A stretch of 64,000 bases of DNA from Acidimicrobiales bacterium (GTDB lineage: Bacteria; Actinomycetota; Acidimicrobiia; Acidimicrobiales; JAVJTC01). Below, piece after piece: positions 34,068 through 41,306 of the stretch. The translations under genes and the position numbers were made by a program. The notes beneath the pieces were generated by a model. It saw only the letters and a program-made list of their open reading frames with translations. It searched no databases and was not told the origin of the DNA. Positions within the stretch are counted from its first letter, which is position 1. Every line of letters begins with the position of its first letter. The DNA lies in assembly GCA_040219085.1 (NCBI GenBank), contig JAVJTC010000040.1:1-64000 (forward strand), written 5' to 3'.

Positions 34068-35705
34068 ATGCGTGAAACGGTGGTGTCCGCCGACCCCGTG
34101 AGCGGGCCGGAACCGCACGAGGCCCTGGCCGAACTTCGCAAGGTGCTCTCGCGTCGACGTCTCGGCGGGATGTCCGCTGGCGATCTGCTCTACAAGGCTT
34201 ACGTCACCGTCCTGCTGTCACTGTTCGGCTTCTACCTCGCCCTCGGTCTCGTCGATGACGCGGCGATCGGCGCCAGCGAGATCGCGTGGGTCCGCTCGCA
34301 CGGCGCCGCCTGGGTGGGCCTGCTCGTGGCGATGGCCATCGCCGCCGGGATGCGTTCGGGGGTCAACGGCGGCCCGCTCGCTGTGGACGAGACCGACTTC
34401 CACCACCTCCTGCTGTCGCCGGTCGACCGGCACGTCACCCTCGCCGCTCCGGTACGCCGCCTCACGGTGGCGGCTGCGATCCTCGGGATCGTGGCGGGTG
34501 CCGCAACGGGGGAGCTGGCCTCGCGTCGACTGCCGGGGTCCGCGACCGCCTGGGTCGGTAGCGGGATCCTCGCGGGGGCGACCGTCACCCTCGGCACGAT
34601 CGGCGCCGCTCTTCTCGTCGGGTCGTTCGCTGTGTTGCGGAACCGTCCCTACCTGATCTCCGGTGCTTCCATCGGCCTCGTGGCGTGGTCGGTCGTCGAC
34701 ATCGTCTGGGACGTGCAGAGCGCGCCGATGACAGCCGTCGGTCGGATCGGGATCTGGCCGATGTCATTCACCCCCTGGGCACTGGTCGCCCCGGTGGTCG
34801 CCGTGGCGGCCCTCGTCGCCGGGTTCCGTCGCGTGGGTGCCCTGTCGCTCGACCGCATGGCGCGTCGGGCCCGCCTGGTGCGACAGGTCCGGTTCGCCCT
34901 GGCCGACCAGGACATCCGCTCGCTCATCCTGTTGAGGCGCAATCTCGGTTTCGAGAGGCCGCGTCGCCGTCCGATGGTGACGCTGCGCCCCGGGCGCATC
35001 GCGGACCGTTTCCCGGTCTGGCACAGGGATCTCGCGAGCTATCTCCGTTGGCCGCTGTCGCGCCTGGTGCGGGTCGGCGCTCTCGCTGTGGTCGCCGGGT
35101 TGTCTCTCGCCGGGGTGTGGCGGGGCACGACGGCACTGGGGATCGTGGTCGCCGTCGTGATGTATCTGGTGGCACTCGAGGCCGTCGAGCCCTTCGCCCA
35201 GGAGATCGACCATCCCGGCATTCTGGGCACGGCCCCGGTCGTCGAAGCGGAGATACTCGTGCGGCACCTCGTCGGGGCGAGTGTGGTCATCGCCGTGATG
35301 TGGATGCTCGCCGGCGTGGTCGCAGCCCTCGCCGGTGCCGCTCCGATCCTGGCCGCCGTTAGCGCGATCGCCGCCCTGCCCGCGGCCGTGGTGGGCGCCG
35401 CCGGCGGCGCGTTGAGTATCCGACGGATCGGCACGACGCCCGGCGATGCCCTGATGATGCCCGCGGAGGTCGCGGGCCCCCGCGCCGTTTACCGCCTGGT
35501 GTGGCCGGTGGTGTTGGCAGGGGCCGGTGTCGTGCCGGTGGTTCTCGTGCGGAACGCGATCGACCGCGGCGACCCCGGCTTCCCGGTCGCCGCCAACGGA
35601 GCCGTCATTCTCTCGCTGCTGGGCGCGGTTCTCGTCGGGTGGGTCCGGTATCGGGACTCGGTTGCGGCCGCGGCCGCCGGTGGTACGTCGATGGGAGGCG
35701 CGTGA
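34068..35705 (+). CDS. ABC-type multi-span membrane protein (permease)
   Basis: A 545-residue protein with about 12 hydrophobic helices in two groups (about 45-260 and 345-530) and a positively charged cytoplasmic middle (RMARRARLVRQVRFALADQD and NLGFERPRRRPMVTLRPGRI). DRHVTLAAPVRRLTVAAAI and RPYLISGASIGLVAWSVVD are further landmarks. The stop overlaps the ATG of an ABC ATPase (TGATG), so it is the permease half of that exporter. No close family name can be given from sequence. The arrangement suggests an ABC-2-like exporter of unknown substrate. Confidence 0.8.
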   Translation: MRETVVSADPVSGPEPHEALAELRKVLSRRRLGGMSAGDLLYKAYVTVLLSLFGFYLALGLVDDAAIGASEIAWVRSHGAAWVGLLVAMAIAAGMRSGVNGGPLAVDETDFHHLLLSPVDRHVTLAAPVRRLTVAAAILGIVAGAATGELASRRLPGSATAWVGSGILAGATVTLGTIGAALLVGSFAVLRNRPYLISGASIGLVAWSVVDIVWDVQSAPMTAVGRIGIWPMSFTPWALVAPVVAVAALVAGFRRVGALSLDRMARRARLVRQVRFALADQDIRSLILLRRNLGFERPRRRPMVTLRPGRIADRFPVWHRDLASYLRWPLSRLVRVGALAVVAGLSLAGVWRGTTALGIVVAVVMYLVALEAVEPFAQEIDHPGILGTAPVVEAEILVRHLVGASVVIAVMWMLAGVVAALAGAAPILAAVSAIAALPAAVVGAAGGALSIRRIGTTPGDALMMPAEVAGPRAVYRLVWPVVLAGAGVVPVVLVRNAIDRGDPGFPVAANGAVILSLLGAVLVGWVRYRDSVAAAAAGGTSMGGA

Positions 35706-36367
35706 TGGCCCGGCCACTGCTGCGCGTCAGGAAGCTGGTGAAGGACTACGGCGACGTCCGGGCCCTCGGCCCGGTCTCGCTGAGCCTCGAAGGGGGCGAG
35801 CTCGTCGCCCTGGTGGGGCACAACGGTTCGGGCAAGTCGACCCTCTTGCGGGTGGTCGCCGGTCTCGTGGACCCGACCGATGGCACCGTCGAGGTGGCGG
35901 GCCAACCCGCCGGATCGGCTCGTGCGCGTGCCGCGGTGTCGTATCTGCCCGACGCGCCCGTCCTCTACGACGACCTCAGCCTGACCGAGCATCTCGACTA
36001 TCTGGCCCGGCTGCACGGAACCACGCCGGAGGATCAGGGCGTCGGCGAGATGGTGGCGGCCTTCGGGCTGGCCGGGCGCGTCGACGACCTGCCCGCCGAT
36101 TTCAGTCGGGGCCTGCGACAGAAGGCGGCCGTCACCATCGGCATCACCCGGCCGTTCGCGTTGTTGCTCGTCGACGAGCCCTTCTCGGGTCTCGACCGGG
36201 CGGGGCGGGCCGCGGTCATCGACCGCCTGCGGACAATCCGCGACGAGGGCGGTGCCGCGCTCGTCGCCACACACGACGCCCCCGCCCTCGAGGTGTTCGA
36301 CCGGATCGTGATTCTCGATGCCGGCACGGTCGTCTTCGACGGCCCTCCGGCGGAAGCCCCGGACTGA
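35705..36367 (+). CDS. ABC transporter ATP-binding protein
   Basis: A 220-residue ATPase with Walker A GHNGSGKST, Q-loop region YLPDAPVLYDDLSLTEHLDY, a signature changed to FSRGLRQKA (Arg for the second Gly-flanking residue), Walker B LLLVDEP and switch His in ATHDAPA. It belongs to the CcmA-like exporter ATPases. The ATG overlaps the permease stop by one base. The gene ends 64 bases before the arsenate-reductase-like gene; there is no terminator hairpin between them, so read-through transcription is possible. Confidence 0.92.
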   Translation: MARPLLRVRKLVKDYGDVRALGPVSLSLEGGELVALVGHNGSGKSTLLRVVAGLVDPTDGTVEVAGQPAGSARARAAVSYLPDAPVLYDDLSLTEHLDYLARLHGTTPEDQGVGEMVAAFGLAGRVDDLPADFSRGLRQKAAVTIGITRPFALLLVDEPFSGLDRAGRAAVIDRLRTIRDEGGAALVATHDAPALEVFDRIVILDAGTVVFDGPPAEAPD

Positions 36368-36431
36368 GACGGTGTCGCCGTCGCCCCCGGGACTTCGGGC
36401 CGGGCGAGCGGGCTGTGTACCCTCAGCGGTC

Positions 36432-36788
36432 ATGGCCAACGTGACGATCTACCACAACCCCAACTGAACGTCGTCCAAGAACGCCTTGGCGGTCGCCGAG
36501 GAGATGAAGGTCGACGTCGACGTGGTGCGATACCTCAAGGAGCCCCCGGACCGGGCCACGCTCACTGCGATCGTCAAGGGCCTCGAGGATCCCGTCGAGG
36601 ATCTCGTCCGCAAGGACTCGCAGTTCAAGAAGCTGGGACTCGACGCCGACGACTTCGTGGGTGACGCGGAGGCCGTGGTCGACATCCTCGTCGAGCACCC
36701 CAGGTTGATGCAGCGTCCCGTGCTCGTGAAGGGGTCGAAGGCCATCATCGGCCGTCCCAAGGATCGCATCGCCCCGTTCATCTCCTGA
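36432..36788 (+). CDS. arsC: ArsC-family arsenate reductase with TGA (selenocysteine) at the catalytic position
   Basis: The frame starts at ATG 36432 (MANVTIYHNPN), meets TGA at 36465-36467 and continues unbroken as TSSKNALAVAEEMKVDVDVV to a TGA stop at 36786-36788. If the first TGA is decoded, the product has 118 residues, slightly short for ArsC. The TGA is codon 12, the place of the catalytic Cys12 of E. coli ArsC (HNPxC). The three catalytic Arg are kept: LVRKD, MQRPVL and IGRPKD (ArsC Arg60, Arg94, Arg107). A hairpin begins 16 bases after the TGA. Together these support selenocysteine at position 12. The alternative is a pseudogene with Cys TGC or TGT mutated to TGA, which would be a coincidence at the single redox residue. 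The physiological substrate may be arsenate or another Spx/ArsC-type target. Confidence 0.85.
36484..36501 (+). promoter_or_regulatory. Candidate bacterial SECIS hairpin in the arsC-like gene
   Basis: CCTTGGC (36484-36490) pairs with GCCGAGG (36495-36501), seven pairs including one G-U, around the tetraloop GGTC (36491-36494). The loop begins 23 bases after the in-frame TGA, inside the 16-37 base window known for bacterial SECIS elements. Its GGUC matches the start of the E. coli fdhF loop, GGUCU, that SelB reads. A competing 5-bp hairpin CCAAG/CTTGG (36475-36489) is also possible and weakens the case slightly. The hairpin lies within coding sequence, as expected for bacteria. Confidence 0.6.
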
Positions 36789-36856
36789 GACATCGATGCC
36801 GACCGGTTCGTGTCGGCCTGCGAGAAGTGTCGGATCAAGACAGATAATCTGAGGGT

Positions 36857-38134
36857 GTGACCACGCGCCAACTCCCCGAGGCCTCCGATACGGCGTCGCC
36901 CCCGCCGGCCGTGGACGTGAACTCCGACACCGTGAGCCGCCGGGCGATGGGCATCATCGCGATGGGCGCGACCGCGTTCGGACTCGGCGCCGTCGCGGTC
37001 AACTCGGTCGGCTATCTGGCTCCGGCGATCCAGGACGACCTCGACATCGGCCGCGGGATGGTCGGGGCCATCTCGAGCGTCTTCTTCGCCACGTCGGGGC
37101 TCTCGTCGCTGGTGCTGCCTCCCGTCGCCGTCAGGCTGGGAACCCGGATCACGGTGGCGGTGAGCCTGGCTGCGATCACCCTCGGAGCCACCTTCGCCGC
37201 TGTTTCGGGGACGCTGATCTCGCTCTTCACCTTCACCGCGCTCGGCGGTTGTGCCCACGCACTGATCACGATGGCCACGAACAGCGCGGTTGCGGCGGCA
37301 GTGCCGCTTCGTCGACGTGCCCTCGGGCTCACCACCAAGACGGCGGGCGGTCCGCTGCTCTCGGCCGTCTATGCCCTGGTCGCAGGGATCCTCGTCACGA
37401 GCCTCGGCTGGCGTGGGGTCGTCGCCACCTCGGCCGGTCTCGCCCTCATGGGGGCGATCGCGGCGGTCCGCGTGTTCGAGCCCGTTCCGGTTCAGGTCGC
37501 TCGCGCGCACGCGACGCCGCAGACACCGCTACCGCGTGTCGTGCTGCTCCTCGCAGCGTCGGGCTTCCTGATCGGCGCGGGTGCGCAGCCCCTTTTCACC
37601 TGGCTGCTGCCCTTCCTGCGCGACGAGGTCGACCTCTCGTCGTCGGCGGCCGGAGTGGTCACCGCGGTGGCCACGGCGAGCGGGGTCATCGGAATGATCA
37701 CCGTGGCGGTGATGTCGGACCGCCTCGGCACACACCTTCGCCTCGTGGTGTTGTCGGCGACCATCGCAATGGGGGCGATGGCCACCGCCACGATGATCTT
37801 CGCAACGCCCGGTCGGGTCGCGATGGTGTTCGTCGCCGCGATCGTCGGGATCATCTCCTACACGGGAGCGATCGGTGTGCTGCACACCGCAACCGTCGAT
37901 GTCGCGCCCCACGCCGTCGAACGCGCCTCCGGAGCCGTGATGGCCGGCTTCTACATCGGCGGGTGGCTCGCCCCGTTCGGATTCGGGCTGCTCGCTGACG
38001 CCGGCGGCTACGACCTCGCCTGGGCCTGCGCCTCGGGGTCACTCGTCATCTCGACGGTCCTGGCCGCGGCGGCCATAGCCGGCGCGCGCCGGGAGTTGGC
38101 CGACCAGTCCGGGTTCCGTGCGCGGGCGACCTGA
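36857..38134 (+). CDS. MFS transporter
   Basis: A 425-residue, 12-helix major facilitator protein. The N-terminus is a 30-residue soluble tail, then RRAMGIIAMGATAFGLGAVA; helix 3 to 4 has VRLGTRITVAVSLAAITLGA, and MSDRLGTHLRLVVLSATIAM is the central loop. There are no substrate-specific motifs. The GTG start is 68 bases after the arsC-like gene on the same strand, so co-transcription is possible, but this is not an ArsB, Acr3 or ArsJ sequence. A link to arsenic export is not supported. Confidence 0.87.
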   Translation: MTTRQLPEASDTASPPPAVDVNSDTVSRRAMGIIAMGATAFGLGAVAVNSVGYLAPAIQDDLDIGRGMVGAISSVFFATSGLSSLVLPPVAVRLGTRITVAVSLAAITLGATFAAVSGTLISLFTFTALGGCAHALITMATNSAVAAAVPLRRRALGLTTKTAGGPLLSAVYALVAGILVTSLGWRGVVATSAGLALMGAIAAVRVFEPVPVQVARAHATPQTPLPRVVLLLAASGFLIGAGAQPLFTWLLPFLRDEVDLSSSAAGVVTAVATASGVIGMITVAVMSDRLGTHLRLVVLSATIAMGAMATATMIFATPGRVAMVFVAAIVGIISYTGAIGVLHTATVDVAPHAVERASGAVMAGFYIGGWLAPFGFGLLADAGGYDLAWACASGSLVISTVLAAAAIAGARRELADQSGFRARAT

Positions 38135-38149
38135 ACAGCCAACGACCGA

Positions 38150-39106
38150 TCAGTCGTGGGGCCGGTTCCGGAACCAGTCCGGGCCGCGGGGATCGTCGCA
38201 CTCGAGTGCGGTTCGGTCCCAGCCGGCGAGATCGGCGGCCGCAGCATGGGTGCTCTCCAGGAACGCCATGAGGTGGGCGTCGGGGTCCGCGGCCCCGGCG
38301 ACCGCCGGATACGAGAGCGCGAACTCCCCGAGGTCGGCGAGCCAGAAGGCCTCGTCGGGGGCGACGGTCGCATCGGCGAAGCCGTCGGGGGTGGGGTAGG
38401 CGTACGCGTAGAAGATCGGGGTCGGGGCGGTCCTGTTGCCGGGCCACAGGCCCACGCTGGTCACCTCGTGCGAATACGCTTCCCGGGCGACGTCGTCGGG
38501 GAAGTTCGGGACGCCACCGCCGTGGGGCGGCGCCGCTCGCCCGGAGAAGCGCGTCACTGCGAGGTCGAAGCTCCCCCAGAAGAAGTGAACGGGGCTGGCC
38601 TTGCCCAGATAGCCGGCGCGGAAACGGGTGAACACCCGGTTGGAGCGCAACAGGGCCCGCCAGAGCGCGCGGACCTGGTCACCGTCGTAGGAACGCCGGG
38701 CCGTGTCCCGGCCGAACGGGATGACGTCGGGGAGTTCGTTGGGAACCGGGTGGATCTCGACAGGCATGGCAACCGACCCCATGGCCGCCATGACCTCGTC
38801 GAAGAAGTCCGCCACGGACCGTGGTCCGAGTTCGACGACGCGCGTCTCGCCGGTGGTGGTCGACAGGGTGAGGCGGTCCGCGAGGAAGTCGAAGCTCCAC
38901 TCGAAGCCCTCGGCGTCGTGTGGAACGAGCGAGGTCCGCAGACCAGTCGGTGACACGTACAGCGGAACGCTCCAGGAGTGGTTGATCCACGGGGTCGCGA
39001 CCATCCGGATCTTGCCGATGATCTGGGTCCACAGATGGAGCGTCTCGAGCGTGTCGTGCCAGTCGTCGCTCGGCAGTTCGGGCCAGGGGTTCCGGGTCGT
39101 GGGCAT
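38150..39106 (-). CDS. DUF5996-family protein
   Basis: A 318-residue soluble protein starting at ATG 39106 (MPTTRNPWPELPSDDWHDTL). Diagnostic stretches are DDWHDTLETLHLWTQIIGKI, PWINHSWSVPLYVSPTGLRT, YLGKASPVHFFWGSFDLAVT and FYAYAYPTPDGFADATV. These are the conserved core of DUF5996 proteins, whose function is unknown. The open frame extends upstream to 39262, but that part has no family similarity and would approach the divergent membrane gene. The gene is convergent with the MFS gene, 15 bases apart. Confidence 0.85.
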   Translation of the reverse strand: MPTTRNPWPELPSDDWHDTLETLHLWTQIIGKIRMVATPWINHSWSVPLYVSPTGLRTSLVPHDAEGFEWSFDFLADRLTLSTTTGETRVVELGPRSVADFFDEVMAAMGSVAMPVEIHPVPNELPDVIPFGRDTARRSYDGDQVRALWRALLRSNRVFTRFRAGYLGKASPVHFFWGSFDLAVTRFSGRAAPPHGGGVPNFPDDVAREAYSHEVTSVGLWPGNRTAPTPIFYAYAYPTPDGFADATVAPDEAFWLADLGEFALSYPAVAGAADPDAHLMAFLESTHAAAADLAGWDRTALECDDPRGPDWFRNRPHD

Positions 39107-39227
39107 CAGGGGCCTTTCCGGTCGGGGAGTGCGACATCTTGTGCACGTCGGTCGCCTCGGGGTCGAATCGAACTCCATCCTCCATGCCACCGGGCCGCAA
39201 CGGCCCCCGGTCGGCCAGACTCGCCCC

Positions 39228-39659
39228 ATGGACATCGTGCTCGCTCTCGCCGTGGCTGCCACATGGTCGATGGTCGGACTGATCTGGTTCGTCCAGATCG
39301 TGCACTACCCGCTGTTGGGTTCGGTTCCGTTCTCCTCCCAGGTGGCGATCGCCAACCGGCACCAGCACCTCACGGGCTTCGTCGTCGGTCCGCTGATGGC
39401 GGTCGAGGCGATCACGGCGGTGGTGCTGGTCATCGACCGGCCCGATGGCGTTGGTGTCGCATGGCCGTGGGTAGGGCTGGCGGCCCTCGGTGTCGCGCTG
39501 GCGTCGACGGCGTTCGTTCAGGTGCCCATCCACCAACGTCTAGCCCGGCGCCCCGATGTGGGTGACTCCGCCCGGCTCGTGCGGACGAACTGGGTCCGGA
39601 CGGTCGCATGGTCGCTCCACGGTGTCGCTGTCGCCGCCATGGTGACACAGGCCATCTGA
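39228..39659 (+). CDS. Small four-helix membrane protein
   Basis: A 143-residue membrane protein with four helices (VLALAVAATWSMVGLIWFVQ, GFVVGPLMAVEAITAVVLVI, WVGLAALGVALASTAFVQVP, VRTVAWSLHGVAVAAMVTQA). The motif WFVQIVHYPLL-x(9)-ANRHQHLTG after helix 1 recurs in a family of uncharacterised bacterial membrane proteins. The ATG at 39228 lies 121 bases from the divergent DUF5996 gene. Nothing indicates a reaction; His and Arg clusters could bind a ligand. Confidence 0.75.
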   Translation: MDIVLALAVAATWSMVGLIWFVQIVHYPLLGSVPFSSQVAIANRHQHLTGFVVGPLMAVEAITAVVLVIDRPDGVGVAWPWVGLAALGVALASTAFVQVPIHQRLARRPDVGDSARLVRTNWVRTVAWSLHGVAVAAMVTQAI

Positions 39660-39725
39660 GGCCCCGCACCCCGGCGCGGCCCTGGCGCGGCCGTTTGTAT
39701 CCAGCCGGCACCTAACCTCGGCGAC

Positions 39726-40244
39726 GTGGTCGCCACCCTGCGTTCGTTGCCGCTGCGGACCTGGCCGCGCGCCGTGCCGATCGCTCTCATCGCGTACGTC
39801 CTCATCGCGGTCCCGTCCGACCTGATCGACACCCCGTGGTTCGGACGGCCGGTGCCCATCCGGGCCATCGACTACGTCATCGCATCGATCGCGGCCGCGC
39901 TCATCGGCCTGACTCTGGCCATCCGCCCGGAGTCCTCCGTGGTCGATGGTGTCGCCGGCTCCGGCGGCGACACGGCACGCGCGGATGCGGTCGGCGCGCT
40001 CGAGGGGGAGGACACCCGCACCGTGTGGGGCGGATTCGCCAGTTTCCTCGCGGTCGGTTGTCCAGTGTGTAACCAGGCGGTCGTCGCGCTGATCGGAACC
40101 GGCGGCGCCCTCAGCTGGTGGGCGCCCGTTCAGCCCGTGGTCGGCCTGATTGCCATCGGCCTGCTCGTCCACACCCTGCGACGCCGCCTGGCCACCTACG
40201 ACCTGGTGGCGTGTCCGCTGCCCGGCGCGCGGCCGGTGGCCTGA
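39726..40244 (+). CDS. Membrane protein with a CPVC motif
   Basis: A 172-residue protein with four hydrophobic helices: AVPIALIAYVLIAVPSDLID, IDYVIASIAAALIGLTLAIR, GFASFLAVGCPVCNQAVVAL and VQPVVGLIAIGLLVHTLRRR. The CPVC pair sits in the middle of the third segment (about 112-115), followed by IGTGGALSWWAP. A CxxC in a membrane segment suggests thiol or metal chemistry, as in VKOR- or MauE-related proteins. There is no partner thioredoxin gene. The GTG start is 66 bases after the preceding membrane gene on the same strand. No confident family assignment. Confidence 0.7.
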   Translation: MVATLRSLPLRTWPRAVPIALIAYVLIAVPSDLIDTPWFGRPVPIRAIDYVIASIAAALIGLTLAIRPESSVVDGVAGSGGDTARADAVGALEGEDTRTVWGGFASFLAVGCPVCNQAVVALIGTGGALSWWAPVQPVVGLIAIGLLVHTLRRRLATYDLVACPLPGARPVA

Positions 40245-40292
40245 GCGAGCGTCGAGGTTCGCCCTCGTCGGGGTCGCTGAAGCGGTGTCGGT

Positions 40293-41306
40293 TCAGGCGT
40301 CGGAGGACCAGGAGATGAGTGTGCGCATGTAGTTCGCCCGCTCGAACGCCGACGGGTCCGGTGAGGCCTCCTGGCTGAGGCTGCCCCTGGCCTGGTCGAG
40401 GGACTCGTAGCCGTTGTCGGCGAACCAGGCGGCCATCTCCGTGGCGATGACGCCGATGTGCCCGGCGCCGTGTTCGAGTAGCGCCGAGGTGGTCATGACG
40501 ACGTCGGCACCGGCGAGGATCAGCTTGGCCGCGTCGAGGCCGTCGTGGACCCCTGTGGTCGCGGCGAGCGACGCATCGACCCTGCCCCGCAGAATCGCCA
40601 TCCATCGCAGGACGAGCCGCATCTCGCTCGACTGCGACAGGACGAGGTCGGGTACCACCGACAGGGAGTCGAGGTCGATGTCGGGCTGATAGAAGCGGTT
40701 GAACAACACGAGCGCGTCGGCGCCGGCGTCCACCAGAGACCGGGCCATGTGGCCGGGCGACGAGAAGAAGGGCCCGACCTTCACGCACAACGGGATCTGC
40801 ACCGCCTCGCGGACGTGCTCGACGAGGCGGACGTAGCCGTCTTCCACCTCCGCGCCGGTTGCGTACACGTCTGCAGCCACGGCGTAGATGTTCAACTCGA
40901 GGGCATCGGCACCCGCGTCGGCCAGCTCGCGCGCGTAGTACGTCCAGCCGCCGGGCGTCGTGCCGTTCAGACTCGCGATGACCGGGATCGACAGCTCCCG
41001 CCGGGCCGCCACGAGTAGTTCGAGGTAGTCGTCGGGTCCGGTGTTGTAGTCGTCGAGGTCGGGGAGGTATCCGTCGGCCGCCTCCGCGAACTGTCCGGCG
41101 CCCGTCTCGAGGCCGTGGTGCAGCGCCATCATCTCGTGTTCGATCTGCTCCTCGAACAGCGAGGGCAGGACGACGGCGGCCGCTCCGGCGGCTTCGAGTC
41201 GCAACAGCGAGTCGATCTCGCCCGTCAGGGGCGAGGCGGACGCCACCAATGGGCTGCGCAGGGTGAGGCCAGCATAGGTGGTGGTCAGATCGGGTGCGTC
41301 GTTCAT
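40293..41306 (-). CDS. Dihydroorotate-dehydrogenase-like flavoprotein coupled to NifJ
   Basis: A 337-residue FMN TIM-barrel protein of the DHOD-like branch. Features include YAGLTLRSPLVASASPLTGE, IPVIASLNGTTPGGWTYYAR, ALELNIYAVAADVYATGAEV, LCVKVGPFFSSPGHMARSLV and SLAATTGVHDGLDAAKLILA. Pyrimidine-pathway neighbours are absent and the active-site loop differs from true PyrD. Its start overlaps the stop of nifJ by 4 bases. Such DHOD-like genes are known next to pyruvate:flavodoxin oxidoreductase in other bacteria, suggesting electron transfer to or from the same ferredoxin/flavodoxin. The substrate is unknown. Confidence 0.85.
   Translation of the reverse strand: MNDAPDLTTTYAGLTLRSPLVASASPLTGEIDSLLRLEAAGAAAVVLPSLFEEQIEHEMMALHHGLETGAGQFAEAADGYLPDLDDYNTGPDDYLELLVAARRELSIPVIASLNGTTPGGWTYYARELADAGADALELNIYAVAADVYATGAEVEDGYVRLVEHVREAVQIPLCVKVGPFFSSPGHMARSLVDAGADALVLFNRFYQPDIDLDSLSVVPDLVLSQSSEMRLVLRWMAILRGRVDASLAATTGVHDGLDAAKLILAGADVVMTTSALLEHGAGHIGVIATEMAAWFADNGYESLDQARGSLSQEASPDPSAFERANYMRTLISWSSDA

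Noticed and set aside
36857-38134. MFS gene as arsenic exporter partner of the ArsC-like protein
   Set aside because: It does not resemble ArsB, Acr3 or ArsJ, and a 68-base gap with its own possible promoter gives no firm link.
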